From: Kosmotoga arenicorallina S304
GTDB lineage: Bacteria > Thermotogota > Thermotogae > Petrotogales > Kosmotogaceae
NCBI RefSeq assembly: GCF_001636545.1
Contig: NZ_JFHK01000017.1
Span: 20,624-84,623 of the forward strand
Direction of reading: 5' to 3'
DNA length: 64,000 bases
This document shows positions 35,770 to 44,175 of this stretch, piece after piece. Position 1 is the first letter of the stretch; the number at the start of each line of letters is the position of its first letter. A program made the position numbers and the translations under genes. The notes under the pieces were generated by a model that made no database searches, was not told the origin of the DNA, and worked only from the letters and a program-made list of their open reading frames with translations.

Positions 35770-35800
35770 ATAAAATAAAGAGGAAGGCAAAGCCTTCCTC
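35770..35800 (-). terminator. Terminator of tRNA-Leu (CAA)
   Basis: GAGGAAGGC (35780-35788) pairs with GCCTTCCTC (35792-35800), three-base loop; the minus-strand RNA continues with TTTATTTTA, just before the glycosyltransferase ribosome binding site. Confidence 0.8.
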
Positions 35801-35890
35801 TGGTGCCGAGGGCGGGAGTCGAACCCGCACGGGGCTCTCAACCCCAGCGGATTTTGAGTCCGCCGCGTCTGCCAATTCCACCACCTCGGC
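35801..35890 (-). tRNA. tRNA-Leu (CAA)
   Basis: Class II tRNA with long variable arm, acceptor GCCGAGG/CCTCGGC, anticodon loop CTCAAAA (anticodon CAA), GGTTCGACTCC T arm and encoded CCA. Confidence 0.97.
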
Positions 35891-35952
35891 CTTCGACTAA
35901 AAATTTACCATTATAAAGAGGATATGTCAAGTAATCTCTGTGGCTTTGCCCA

Positions 35953-37350
35953 TTATAAATCAAAATACAGCTGATACTCTGCGGGTGAAGGAACACTATT
36001 AACATATTCTGCTTCCCTTTTCTTAAGAGTATACCAGTTTACAATCAAATTCTTACTAAATATTTCGTTTAGATATTCATTGTCCTTGATTAGACCTTCA
36101 AGAACAGCTTCTAAGCTAGTAGGGAAAAATCTGATTTTTTCTCTTTCGTTATCGGCCATTTCATAGATGTTTTTTTCAAGGGGTCCAAAACCCATTTCCT
36201 TGGGATCAAATCTCTGTTTGATCCCATTAATTCCCGCCAGCAGAATGGCAGAAAGGGAATAATAAGGATTACAGGAAGCATCCATAGTTCTGAACTCTAT
36301 GCGGACTTTTTCAGGATTCTTGATATATCCCGGTATCCTTATTGCCGCGCTCCTGTTTGCCTTCGCAAAGGTAGCACAAACTGGAGCTTCAAAACCTGGC
36401 ACAAGCCTCTTATAGGAATTTGTTGAAGGATTTGTGAAAGCCAATAGAGAGCCAGAAAGACTATGCTTCAATATTCCTGCCAGATAGTAAAGTGCGATTT
36501 GGCTCAGTCCACTGTATTCATCGCCAGAAAAGATGTTGTTTTTATTTTGATCTATCAGGAATTGATGAACGTGTAATCCGTTGCCGGCTTCGTTGTAAAG
36601 GGGTTTGGGCATAAAAGTAACTGCTAGCCCATGCTTTTCTGCGATATTTTGGATTATGTATTTTACAATGATTATAGAGTCAGCTGCTTTCAAAGCCTTT
36701 TGAAATAGAAGCTCTATTTCATGCTGTGCTGAACTAACTTCGTGGTGGTGATATTTAACAGGGATACCTATTTCCAGCATTACTTTTACAACTTCGTTTC
36801 TGAAATTGGAATAAGAATCGGCTGGCGGTGTTCTGTGGTATCCCCTTTTCTTATCTATAATATACCGATTTGAGAATTCCCTGCTGTTCCAGAAACCTTC
36901 TGAAACATCAACTTCATAAAATGAACCATTGGTATCTACATTATATCCAAAAGATTCAAATATATGGAACTCTAACTCCGGTGCCATCATAGCATCTTTT
37001 ACGCCAACTTCTTCGAGTTTTTTAATTGCGTTCTTCAATACATTTCTCGGATATTGATCAAAGGGTTCAAAAGTATCCGCAAGAAAAACATCGCAGAATA
37101 AGGAGAGTGTTTTCGCATCATAAAAAGGGTCGATGAAAGCTGTATCAGGGTCGGGAATCATTATCATGTCGCTAGACTCAACTGAAGCAAAACCGAAATT
37201 CGAAGCATCAAAACCGACCCCTTCTTTGAAAAGAGTTTCGTTAAGGCGGTTTCCGGGAAGGGTAACGTGCCTTAAGCGTCCGTGGATGTCTACAACCTTT
37301 AAGTCAATGAATTCGACACTATGGGCATATTTCTCTATTATATCTTTCAC
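35953..37350 (-). CDS. glnA: Glutamine synthetase, type I
   Basis: A 465-residue GSI-type enzyme forming glutamine from glutamate, ammonia and ATP. Active-site marks include APELEFHIF, EVSSAQHEIEL, the EAGNGLHVHQ loop (more often GSGMHCHQ), the NRSAAIRIPGY ATP/glutamate site, YKRLVPGFEAPV and EFRTMDASCNPY. Some family positions are altered (for example KPLYNEAGNG), so a GlnA paralogue acting on another amine cannot be excluded. The start is the GTG at 37350 after AAAGGAGGAG; a longer frame to 37380 has no site. No adenylylation-type Tyr region is evident at the C-terminus. No amt or glnB neighbour. Confidence 0.88.
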   Translation of the reverse strand: MKDIIEKYAHSVEFIDLKVVDIHGRLRHVTLPGNRLNETLFKEGVGFDASNFGFASVESSDMIMIPDPDTAFIDPFYDAKTLSLFCDVFLADTFEPFDQYPRNVLKNAIKKLEEVGVKDAMMAPELEFHIFESFGYNVDTNGSFYEVDVSEGFWNSREFSNRYIIDKKRGYHRTPPADSYSNFRNEVVKVMLEIGIPVKYHHHEVSSAQHEIELLFQKALKAADSIIIVKYIIQNIAEKHGLAVTFMPKPLYNEAGNGLHVHQFLIDQNKNNIFSGDEYSGLSQIALYYLAGILKHSLSGSLLAFTNPSTNSYKRLVPGFEAPVCATFAKANRSAAIRIPGYIKNPEKVRIEFRTMDASCNPYYSLSAILLAGINGIKQRFDPKEMGFGPLEKNIYEMADNEREKIRFFPTSLEAVLEGLIKDNEYLNEIFSKNLIVNWYTLKKREAEYVNSVPSPAEYQLYFDL

Positions 37351-37422
37351 AAAATCTCCTCCTTTGTTTAAGCATATCAACTAAATTTTAATGCCTGTAT
37401 GCCAGTGATTCAATATACTCCC

Positions 37423-37478
37423 ATAACCGGTTATTCAAGGCTATAGGCAATTATAAAATGCAAGCATGTCTGAACTAA
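37423..37478 (-). promoter_or_regulatory. Candidate glnA promoter with downstream palindrome
   Basis: On the minus strand TTAGTT (37473-37478) and TATAAT (37450-37455) are 17 bases apart. A perfect 12-bp palindrome, ATAACCGGTTAT (37423-37434), follows at about +10 to +20 of the expected transcript and may be an operator. It leaves a leader of about 90 bases. Confidence 0.5.
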
Positions 37479-37568
37479 TGTTTTGAACTTGTAGAAGTCA
37501 AAGGATATTGTGAAATATTTACGTAATAAAAGTTTTTATATGTAGTCAGCAATTACGAAAATATGCAA

Positions 37569-37597
37569 TTATCACATTAGAGCTACTGTGATATAAT
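37569..37597 (+). promoter_or_regulatory. ppdK promoter overlapped by a 24-bp palindrome
   Basis: TTATCA (37569-37574) and TATAAT (37592-37597) with a 17-base spacer form a clear promoter. An inverted repeat at 37570-37593 (20 of 24 positions symmetric; ends TATCACA and TGTGATA) spans the whole spacer. The half-sites point outward relative to the usual CRP order. A second palindrome, CATTCGAATG, lies at 37600-37609 near the transcript start. Confidence 0.65.
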
Positions 37598-37634
37598 TTC
37601 ATTCGAATGTGACTACCTGAAAGGAGGAAAGAAA

Positions 37635-40280
37635 ATGAGTAAGAAATACGTATATTTCTTTGGTGGCAGCAAAGCCGAAGGCGATGCCACTATGAAAAGT
37701 CTGCTTGGCGGAAAGGGCGCAAATCTTGCTGAGATGGTAAAACTCGGTTTTCCCGTCCCACCTGGTTTCACTATTTCAACGGAAGTTTGCAAATATTATT
37801 ACGACCATGGGAGGAAATACCCGGACGATCTGAAAGACCAGGTTGTCAAGGCTGTTGAAGAACTTGAAGAAGTTACAGGAAAGAAATTTGGATCACCGGA
37901 AAATCCATTGCTTGTTTCGGTACGCTCTGGAGCGGCTGTTTCTATGCCTGGTATGATGGATACTATTCTGAACCTTGGTCTAAACAACGAAACTGTGCAG
38001 GGGATGATCAATGCAACCGGAAATCCTCGCTTCTGTTATGACGCTTATAGAAGATTTATGCAGATGTTCGGAGATGTTGTCCTGGGAATTGAACATTCTT
38101 ATTTTGAAGAACAGCTGAATGCTGTTAAAAGCAAGCGAGGTGTAAAGCTCGATACTGATCTTACCGCTGACGACCTCAAAGAAGTTGTGCAGAGATACAT
38201 GGATGTTTACAAGAATGCAGGTCAGGAATTCCCTCAAGACCCATGGGATCAGCTTTGGAAGGCAATAGATGCCGTATTTGGAAGCTGGATGAATGAAAGG
38301 GCTATTAAGTATAGAGAATTAAACGGCATAAAAGAAGGGGAACTTCTCGGAACAGCTGTTAACGTTGTTACCATGGTCTTTGGAAACATGGGTGATGACA
38401 GCGGAACAGGTGTTGCCTTTACGAGAGACCCCAATACAGGTGAAAAGCAATTCTACGGCGAATATCTGCCCAATGCACAGGGTGAAGATGTTGTTGCCGG
38501 TATCAGGACTCCATACCCTCTCACAAAACTTGAAGAGATTATGCCTGATGTTTACAAACAGCTTCTGGATATCTTTGTAAAACTCGAGAACCACTATCGG
38601 GATATGCAGGACATCGAGTTTACCATTGAAAAAGGCAAACTGTACCTTTTGCAGACAAGAACCGGAAAAAGAACTCCTTTTGCAGCGGTTAAAATAGCTG
38701 TTGATCTTGCAGAAGAAGGACTGATTTCAAAAGAAGAAGCAATCATGAGGGTCTCACCTGAACACATTGAAACTCTTCTGCATCCTTATTTCCTTCCTGA
38801 GACAAAGCAGAACGCTAAACTCCTCGCAAAAGGCATTGCTGCTTCACCAGGTGCAGCATCTGGTGTGATAATATTCGACCCATCTGAAGCAGAACGCCTT
38901 GTGAAAGAATCCAGCAAGGACGTTATTCTTGTAAGACCCGAAACCTCGCCTGAAGATATTGCCGGGATGGCTGCTGCAAATGGCATACTTACCTCTACTG
39001 GCGGTAAAACCTCTCATGCTGCTGTTGTTGCCAGAGGCATGGGAAAAGCCTGTATCGTTGGTTGTGAAGCAATAGAAGTTGAGGAGGAAGCCGAACTCAT
39101 CAGAGTAAATGGCAGAGAATTTGCAAAAGGCTCCTGGATCAGCATAGACGGGACCACCGGAGAAGTTTTTGAAGGAAAATTGGATTCTGTCAAACCACAG
39201 GGTCTTGAAGGTCCTCTTGCGAAATTGCTTGACTGGGCCGACGAAGTCAAAAAACTTGGAGTCAGAACAAATGCTGATACTCCTCGTGACGCTACTGTTG
39301 CAAGAGAATTCGGCGCTCAGGGAATTGGCCTTTGTAGAACTGAACACATGTTCTTTGATGAGGAAAGAATTCCGGCTGTAAGACAAATGATAGTAGCCAA
39401 GACTCTTGAACAAAGGCAAGCCGCGCTTGATAAACTTCTTCCCATGCAGAAAGAAGACTTTAAGGGACTTTTCAAAGCCATGGAAGGGTATCCTGTTACA
39501 ATAAGATTGCTCGACCCACCTCTGCATGAATTCCTTCCCAAGGAAGAAGAAGACATAAAGTCTCTTGCGGAAGAAATGAATATTTCTTATGATGAACTAA
39601 AAAGTACTGTTGAAGAACTGCATGAATTCAACCCCATGATGGGTCATAGAGGATGCCGACTTGCTATAACATACCCTGAAATTGCCGTTATGCAGACAAA
39701 AGCCATCATCGGCGCTGCTATCGAACTATTGAAAGAGGAAGGACAAACAGTCATTCCTGAAATCATGATTCCTCTTGTTGGTCATATCAATGAATTAAAA
39801 TACCTGAAAAAGATAATAGTTGACACAGCAGATGCCATGATAAAAGAAGCGGGTGTGGAATTGAACTACAAAGTTGGTACTATGATTGAAATTCCCAGAG
39901 CCGCACTTACTGCTGACGAAATAGCAAAAGAGGCTGAATTCTTTAGCTTTGGTACCAATGACCTGACCCAGATGACTTTTGGATTCAGCAGGGACGACTA
40001 TGGCAAATTTGTTGGAGACTATGTCGAAAAGGGTATTCTTGAAGTCGACCCATTCCAAAAGCTCGATAGAATTGGTGTTGGACAATTGGTTAAGATGGGA
40101 ACAGAAAGAGGAAGATCAACCAGACCTGATTTGAAGGTGGGTATCTGTGGTGAACACGGAGGTGAACCTTCGTCAGTAGAATTCTGCCATCTGGTTGGAC
40201 TCGATTATGTTAGCTGTTCACCATATAGAGTCCCTGTTGCAAGGCTTGCGGCAGCTCAGGCATTCTTGAAGAACAAGTGA
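37635..40280 (+). CDS. ppdK: Pyruvate, phosphate dikinase
   Basis: An 881-residue enzyme interconverting pyruvate, ATP and phosphate with PEP, AMP and pyrophosphate. The N-terminal ATP-grasp part has the glycine-rich LLGGKGANLAEM and SVRSGAAVSMPGMMDT; the swivelling phosphohistidine domain has His461 in GGKTSHAAVVARGMG; the C-terminal TIM barrel has Cys838 in GICGEHGGEPSS and the FGTNDLTQMTFGFSRDD loop. Length matches the bacterial enzyme. In fermenting Thermotogota it can feed glycolysis or gluconeogenesis. A promoter with an overlapping palindrome precedes it and a strong terminator follows. Confidence 0.98.
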   Translation: MSKKYVYFFGGSKAEGDATMKSLLGGKGANLAEMVKLGFPVPPGFTISTEVCKYYYDHGRKYPDDLKDQVVKAVEELEEVTGKKFGSPENPLLVSVRSGAAVSMPGMMDTILNLGLNNETVQGMINATGNPRFCYDAYRRFMQMFGDVVLGIEHSYFEEQLNAVKSKRGVKLDTDLTADDLKEVVQRYMDVYKNAGQEFPQDPWDQLWKAIDAVFGSWMNERAIKYRELNGIKEGELLGTAVNVVTMVFGNMGDDSGTGVAFTRDPNTGEKQFYGEYLPNAQGEDVVAGIRTPYPLTKLEEIMPDVYKQLLDIFVKLENHYRDMQDIEFTIEKGKLYLLQTRTGKRTPFAAVKIAVDLAEEGLISKEEAIMRVSPEHIETLLHPYFLPETKQNAKLLAKGIAASPGAASGVIIFDPSEAERLVKESSKDVILVRPETSPEDIAGMAAANGILTSTGGKTSHAAVVARGMGKACIVGCEAIEVEEEAELIRVNGREFAKGSWISIDGTTGEVFEGKLDSVKPQGLEGPLAKLLDWADEVKKLGVRTNADTPRDATVAREFGAQGIGLCRTEHMFFDEERIPAVRQMIVAKTLEQRQAALDKLLPMQKEDFKGLFKAMEGYPVTIRLLDPPLHEFLPKEEEDIKSLAEEMNISYDELKSTVEELHEFNPMMGHRGCRLAITYPEIAVMQTKAIIGAAIELLKEEGQTVIPEIMIPLVGHINELKYLKKIIVDTADAMIKEAGVELNYKVGTMIEIPRAALTADEIAKEAEFFSFGTNDLTQMTFGFSRDDYGKFVGDYVEKGILEVDPFQKLDRIGVGQLVKMGTERGRSTRPDLKVGICGEHGGEPSSVEFCHLVGLDYVSCSPYRVPVARLAAAQAFLKNK

Positions 40281-40298
40281 TCCACTACCGATAAAATT

Positions 40299-40332
40299 GC
40301 GACCCCTTAAGCCTTAAGGGGTCGCGGTTTTC
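40299..40332 (+). terminator. Terminator after ppdK
   Basis: A 12-base perfect stem, GCGACCCCTTAA (40299-40310) with TTAAGGGGTCGC (40314-40325), three-base loop, then GGTTTTCTTT. No separate promoter for oadB is obvious after it, so some readthrough is likely. Confidence 0.85.
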
Positions 40333-40350
40333 TTTGATGGAGGTTTGGTT

Positions 40351-41475
40351 ATGATTGATACGCTTTTTAACTTCCTTCGAACAACGGGGTTTTCTGCATT
40401 AGGTTGGGAAAATTTGGTGATGTTCGCAATAGCAGGTGCGCTTTTTTACGTCGCAATTGTGAAAGAAGCAGAACCGTTATTGTTAATTCCCATTGCTTTC
40501 GGGATAGTTATGGCTAATATTCCCCACGAAGTAACAGGACTATTCGATGAAGGCACAGGGCTTATGTGGTTTATACAGCGCGGTCTGTATCTCGGAATAT
40601 ATCCCCCTCTTGTATTTCTCGGAATAGGTGCTCTAACAGATTTTTCTTTTTTACTATCAAACCCAAAAACACTTTTTCTCGGTGCTGCTGCACAAGTGGG
40701 TATTTTCATTTCCTTCATTACCGCCAGGTTCTTAGGTTTTAGCATGCCCGATGCAGCTTCTATTGGCATCATAGGTGGAGCTGATGGCCCCACTTCAATA
40801 TACGTTGCAAGTCAGTATAATTCACCCTACCTCGCAATTATTGCCATTGCCGCATACTCCTATATCGCATTGATCCCCATAATTCAACCTCCAATAATGA
40901 AATTACTGACCACAAAAGAAGAGAGAAAAATAAAAATGGGAATGCAGCTTAGGCATGTTTCAAAACTCGAAAAAATAGTCTTTCCTATTGTGGGCACTAT
41001 AATAATTGCTCTTCTTGTACCTAAGGCTCTTCCACTAATTGGAATGCTGATGCTTGGAAATATTCTGAGGGAAAACGGCTTAACCCAGAGATTGGCAGAA
41101 GCCGCTTCCAAATACATTTCTGATACAGCAATCATTCTTTTGTGCCTATCGGTGGGTGCAAGCGCGGATGGAAAAGTATTTCTTCAATTACAGAGTCTTG
41201 AGATTGTAGGTCTTGGAGCAATGGCTTTTATTGCAGCTACAGCTTCTGGTATTATATTTGCGAAGATAATGAATCTGTTTTCAAAGAAAAAGGTAAATCC
41301 TTTGATTGGCGCAGCCGGGGTTTCAGCTGTCCCTGATTCAGCAAGAGTTGCTCATAAGCTTGCAATAGAAGAAGATCCATCGAACTTTATCCTTATGCAC
41401 GCTATGGGTCCAAATGTTGCAGGCGTAATTGGCTCAGCCGTTGTTGCCGGTGTTTTCCTTTCAGTAATTTCATAA
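40351..41475 (+). CDS. oadB: Sodium-pumping decarboxylase, beta subunit
   Basis: A 374-residue membrane protein of the OadB/GcdB/MmdB family, the carboxybiotin decarboxylase that couples decarboxylation to Na+ export. The key Asp lies in GGADGPTSIY (Asp near residue 145), and the C-terminal VPDSARVAHKLA ... FILMHAMGPNVAGVIGS region is strongly typical. The start at 40351 follows GGAGGT; a TTG two codons upstream lies within the site. The alpha (carboxyltransferase), gamma and biotin-carrier subunits are not adjacent, so the substrate (oxaloacetate, methylmalonyl-CoA or glutaconyl-CoA) is open. Confidence 0.93.
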   Translation: MIDTLFNFLRTTGFSALGWENLVMFAIAGALFYVAIVKEAEPLLLIPIAFGIVMANIPHEVTGLFDEGTGLMWFIQRGLYLGIYPPLVFLGIGALTDFSFLLSNPKTLFLGAAAQVGIFISFITARFLGFSMPDAASIGIIGGADGPTSIYVASQYNSPYLAIIAIAAYSYIALIPIIQPPIMKLLTTKEERKIKMGMQLRHVSKLEKIVFPIVGTIIIALLVPKALPLIGMLMLGNILRENGLTQRLAEAASKYISDTAIILLCLSVGASADGKVFLQLQSLEIVGLGAMAFIAATASGIIFAKIMNLFSKKKVNPLIGAAGVSAVPDSARVAHKLAIEEDPSNFILMHAMGPNVAGVIGSAVVAGVFLSVIS

Positions 41476-41489
41476 GTGGAGGTCTGGAT

Positions 41490-41711
41490 ATGGCAAAAAA
41501 GAAATTTTATGTCCATATTAATGACAGTTTCTGTAAAAAGTGTGGCATTTGTTATTGGATTTGCCCAACCAAGACTATTGTTAAAGGCGAATTGGGAAAA
41601 CCCGAAGTTACTGATCACGATAAATGTATTGGTTGCTTGATGTGCGAGAATGCCTGTCCTGATTTTGCAATCGATGTCGTTGAGCGTAAGGCGGTGAACG
41701 AAAATGTCTAA
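41490..41711 (+). CDS. korD: 2-oxoacid:ferredoxin oxidoreductase, delta (ferredoxin) subunit
   Basis: A 73-residue 2[4Fe-4S] ferredoxin-like subunit with CKKCGICYWICP and CIGCLMCENACP. In Thermotogota-type oxidoreductases this subunit passes electrons from the TPP/Fe-S core to ferredoxin. It starts 14 bases after oadB and overlaps korA by eight bases, so the three are co-translated. Confidence 0.9.
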   Translation: MAKKKFYVHINDSFCKKCGICYWICPTKTIVKGELGKPEVTDHDKCIGCLMCENACPDFAIDVVERKAVNENV

Positions 41712-42858
41712 ATTTGTGCTTTTGCAGGGCGATGAAGCTTGCGCACTTGGAGCAATAAAAGCTGGATGTCGCTTCTTTGCAGGCTATCCCATCACCCCCG
41801 CTACAGAAATTGCAGAAACAATGGCAAAAGAATTACCAAAAGTTGGTGGAACCTTCATTCAAATGGAAGATGAAATTGCCAGTGCCGCTGCAATTGTTGG
41901 AGCGTCTTTAGCTGGCGAAAAAGCGATGACTGCAACAAGTGGCCCGGGTTTTAGCTTAATGCAGGAAGTAATTGGATATGCGTCGATGGTGGAAGCCCCA
42001 ACTGTTTTTGTTAACGTTCAGCGTGGAGACCCCTCAACCGGAATGCCAACTAAAATCGCCCAGGGTGATATCATGCAATCCCGATGGGGAACTCATGGCG
42101 ATCATCCTGTAATTGCTATATACCCATCAACTGTTGAAGAGGTATACCGCTATATAGTCACTGCGTTCAATTATGCAGAACATTACCGTACACCTGTTGT
42201 CTTTCTTATGGATGAAGTGTTAGGTCACATGAGAGAAAGCCTTTATTTGCCACCAGATTCAGAGCTAAAATCTTTGCCAAGAGCCGGGGAATCAGTTCTT
42301 GAAGATGATGACATCTTTCAACCATTTATCGGCGATGACCAGATGTTAGCTGCCCCTTTGATAAAAATGGGAAAGAGTAGATTTCACGTTTCCGGGTTGG
42401 TTCATGATGAATCTGGCTTTCCAGTTGGGGCAGCTGTTGACGCAAATAGATTGCTGCGAAGGCTGGATCACAAAATACGCCTTCACGCAGATGAAATTAA
42501 CATATGTGATGAATATATGACCGAAGATGCCGAGATATTGATTGTAGCTTATGGTTCTGTCGCGAGAAGCGCATTAAGAGCTGTTAAGATTGCGCGAGAG
42601 GACAAGATAAACGTTGGCCTGTTTCGTCCTATAACCATATGGCCATTTCCTGCAACAAGGCTCAGGCAACTGTTGAAAAAAACGAGCGCTGTAATAGTTG
42701 TTGAAATGAATTTGGGCCAGATAGTTTATGAAGTTTCAAGATTAAATCGCCGTGGCACAAAGCTGGAACTTCTAAGCAAAGTCAATGGAGAGCTTGTCAC
42801 TCCGCAGGAAATACTCGACACAATTGCAAAGGTAAAATCTGAGGTACTTGACCTTTGA
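41704..42858 (+). CDS. korA: 2-oxoacid:ferredoxin oxidoreductase, alpha subunit
   Basis: A 384-residue alpha subunit with the pyrimidine-binding half of the TPP fold: GYPITPATEIAE, FIQMEDEIASAAAIVGASLAG, TATSGPGFSLMQE, and the C-terminal domain II VAYGSVARSALRAV. It resembles 2-oxoglutarate more than pyruvate enzymes because alpha and gamma parts are separate. Beta (TPP-binding) and gamma subunits, which normally follow as korB and korC, are not found; a terminator lies 50 bases downstream. Either they are encoded elsewhere or the complex is incomplete. Confidence 0.9.
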   Translation: MSKFVLLQGDEACALGAIKAGCRFFAGYPITPATEIAETMAKELPKVGGTFIQMEDEIASAAAIVGASLAGEKAMTATSGPGFSLMQEVIGYASMVEAPTVFVNVQRGDPSTGMPTKIAQGDIMQSRWGTHGDHPVIAIYPSTVEEVYRYIVTAFNYAEHYRTPVVFLMDEVLGHMRESLYLPPDSELKSLPRAGESVLEDDDIFQPFIGDDQMLAAPLIKMGKSRFHVSGLVHDESGFPVGAAVDANRLLRRLDHKIRLHADEINICDEYMTEDAEILIVAYGSVARSALRAVKIAREDKINVGLFRPITIWPFPATRLRQLLKKTSAVIVVEMNLGQIVYEVSRLNRRGTKLELLSKVNGELVTPQEILDTIAKVKSEVLDL

Positions 42859-42906
42859 ATTTATTTGACTCCTGTAAATCTTTTAAGCAATATGGAAGAT
42901 ATGAGA

Positions 42907-42942
42907 AAAAAACCTTAATGCTTTTGAAGCCAAAGGTTTTTT
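42907..42942 (+). terminator. Terminator of the oadB-korDA unit
   Basis: AAAAAACCTT (42907-42916) pairs with AAGGTTTTTT (42933-42942), with an inner GCTT/AAGC stem around TTG. The right arm itself supplies the T run. Confidence 0.7.
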
Positions 42943-42952
42943 GTGGTAAAAT
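42924..42952 (+). promoter_or_regulatory. spoVS promoter inside the korA terminator
   Basis: TTGAAG (42924-42929) and TAAAAT (42947-42952), 17-base spacer, with a TGG extension before the -10. The -35 box lies in the loop and inner stem of the terminator. Confidence 0.55.
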
Positions 42953-42987
42953 ATGTTGACCACATGCTCGAAAAGGAGGCAGTCTGA

Positions 42988-43293
42988 ATGGAAATATTGA
43001 AAGTCAGTTCAAAATCAAACCCTAACAAAGTTGCAGGTGCTATTGCAGGCGTTTTATCAAAGGATAACCAGGTTGAGCTCCAGGCAATAGGAGCAGGGGC
43101 AGTCAATCAGGCTGTTAAGGCTAGTGCTATTGCATCAAGATTTCTGAAAGAGAGAGGTGTGGAGATTTATTTAATTCCCGGCTTTGTGGAAATTTCGATT
43201 AACGACGAAACAAGAACGGGAATTACTCTGAAAATTGTTGCTGGAAAAAGAGAGGAAGTAGAACCCCAGGAGGTTACTGAATCCGAAGCTTGA
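42988..43293 (+). CDS. spoVS: SpoVS-family (Alba-like) protein
   Basis: A 101-residue protein of the stage V sporulation protein S family, with LKVSSKSNPNKVAGAIAG at the start and the AIGAGAVNQAVKASAIASRF motif. The fold is Alba-like and probably binds nucleic acid. Bacillus SpoVS affects sporulation, but the family is widespread in non-sporulating Thermotogota and Thermus, where its role is unknown. The last 15 residues are acidic and variable. AAAGGAGG precedes the ATG. Confidence 0.93.
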   Translation: MEILKVSSKSNPNKVAGAIAGVLSKDNQVELQAIGAGAVNQAVKASAIASRFLKERGVEIYLIPGFVEISINDETRTGITLKIVAGKREEVEPQEVTESEA

Positions 43294-43322
43294 TTTAGTT
43301 TAAACCTTTTTTAGGAGGAAAA

Positions 43323-44174
43323 ATGAAAAAACTCAATGTTGGTGGACAGGCAGTCATCGAAGGTGTGATGATGAAGGGTAAGCGTACGGTCGTGGCTGTA
43401 CGTGATAATGATGGAAAAATAATCACTAAAGAGATAGAGGGGGCCGTGAAAAATCCGGCCCTATTTTCTATCTGGTTCTTCAGAGGGCTTTTAGCTCTTT
43501 ATGAAGCTCTTGTTATTGGAACAAAGGCTCTGGGTTTTTCAGCCGAAGTAACCGGTGAAGGCGAAATGACGAAAAAAGATATAATAATTACTTTCTTGAT
43601 AGCTTTCGCTTTTGCAATAGGTATGTTTGCGCTCGGGCCTTTGGTTATCGCACAATTACTGGTATCAAAAAGCAACCCCGGCATATTCGCTCTTGTTGAA
43701 GGCATTATAAGAGCGGCATTTTTTATAACTTATGTCTGGGTTATTTCGCTGTTTAAGGACATCAAACGTGTTTTTGAATATCATGGTGCTGAACATAAAG
43801 CGGTTTATACTTTTGAAAACAACGAAGATTTAACCGTGGAAAATGCAAGAAAACACACAACTTTGCATCCGCGCTGCGGCACCAGCTTTTTGATTTTGAC
43901 ATTGTTTTTTGCAATTGTAGTATTTGCTATTCTCGGTTACTGGACAAGCCTTAATTTCATGTGGAAAATAATATCAAGGATTGTATTCGTACCCATTATT
44001 GCTTCATTGACTTATGAATTTCAAAGGCTCACGGCGAAAATAATAGACACTAAATTAGGGAAGGCATTGGCCTCTCCCGGGTTGCTTTTTCAGAAAATTA
44101 CCACAAGAGAACCTTCAGATGACCAGTTAGAAGTTGCGCTCGTTGCTTTGAAAGAGTCGCTGAAAGAAAAGTAA
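43323..44174 (+). CDS. DUF1385 membrane protein
   Basis: A 283-residue member of DUF1385 (YqhQ type). The N-terminal VGGQAVIEGVMMKGKRTVVAVR motif is diagnostic; four to five membrane helices follow, with the conserved EYHGAEHKAVYTFEN and HPRCGTSFL motifs between them. The His, Glu and Cys in these motifs hint at a metal or catalytic site but no activity is established. It sits 29 bases after spoVS and ends one base before the convergent HD gene. Confidence 0.9.
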   Translation: MKKLNVGGQAVIEGVMMKGKRTVVAVRDNDGKIITKEIEGAVKNPALFSIWFFRGLLALYEALVIGTKALGFSAEVTGEGEMTKKDIIITFLIAFAFAIGMFALGPLVIAQLLVSKSNPGIFALVEGIIRAAFFITYVWVISLFKDIKRVFEYHGAEHKAVYTFENNEDLTVENARKHTTLHPRCGTSFLILTLFFAIVVFAILGYWTSLNFMWKIISRIVFVPIIASLTYEFQRLTAKIIDTKLGKALASPGLLFQKITTREPSDDQLEVALVALKESLKEK

Positions 44175-44175
44175 A

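Noticed and set aside
35756..35884. N-terminal extension of the glycosyltransferase frame
   Set aside because: It reads through tRNA-Leu and its terminator; a TTG with a GGAGGTG site at 35755 fits the family start.
37570..37593. CRP/FNR site at ppdK
   Set aside because: The half-sites read TCACA then TGTGA, the reverse of the TGTGA-N6-TCACA order, and the spacing is wrong; kept only as an unknown operator.
38844..39527. 227-codon minus-strand frame
   Set aside because: Antisense shadow of ppdK, which is unambiguous on the plus strand.
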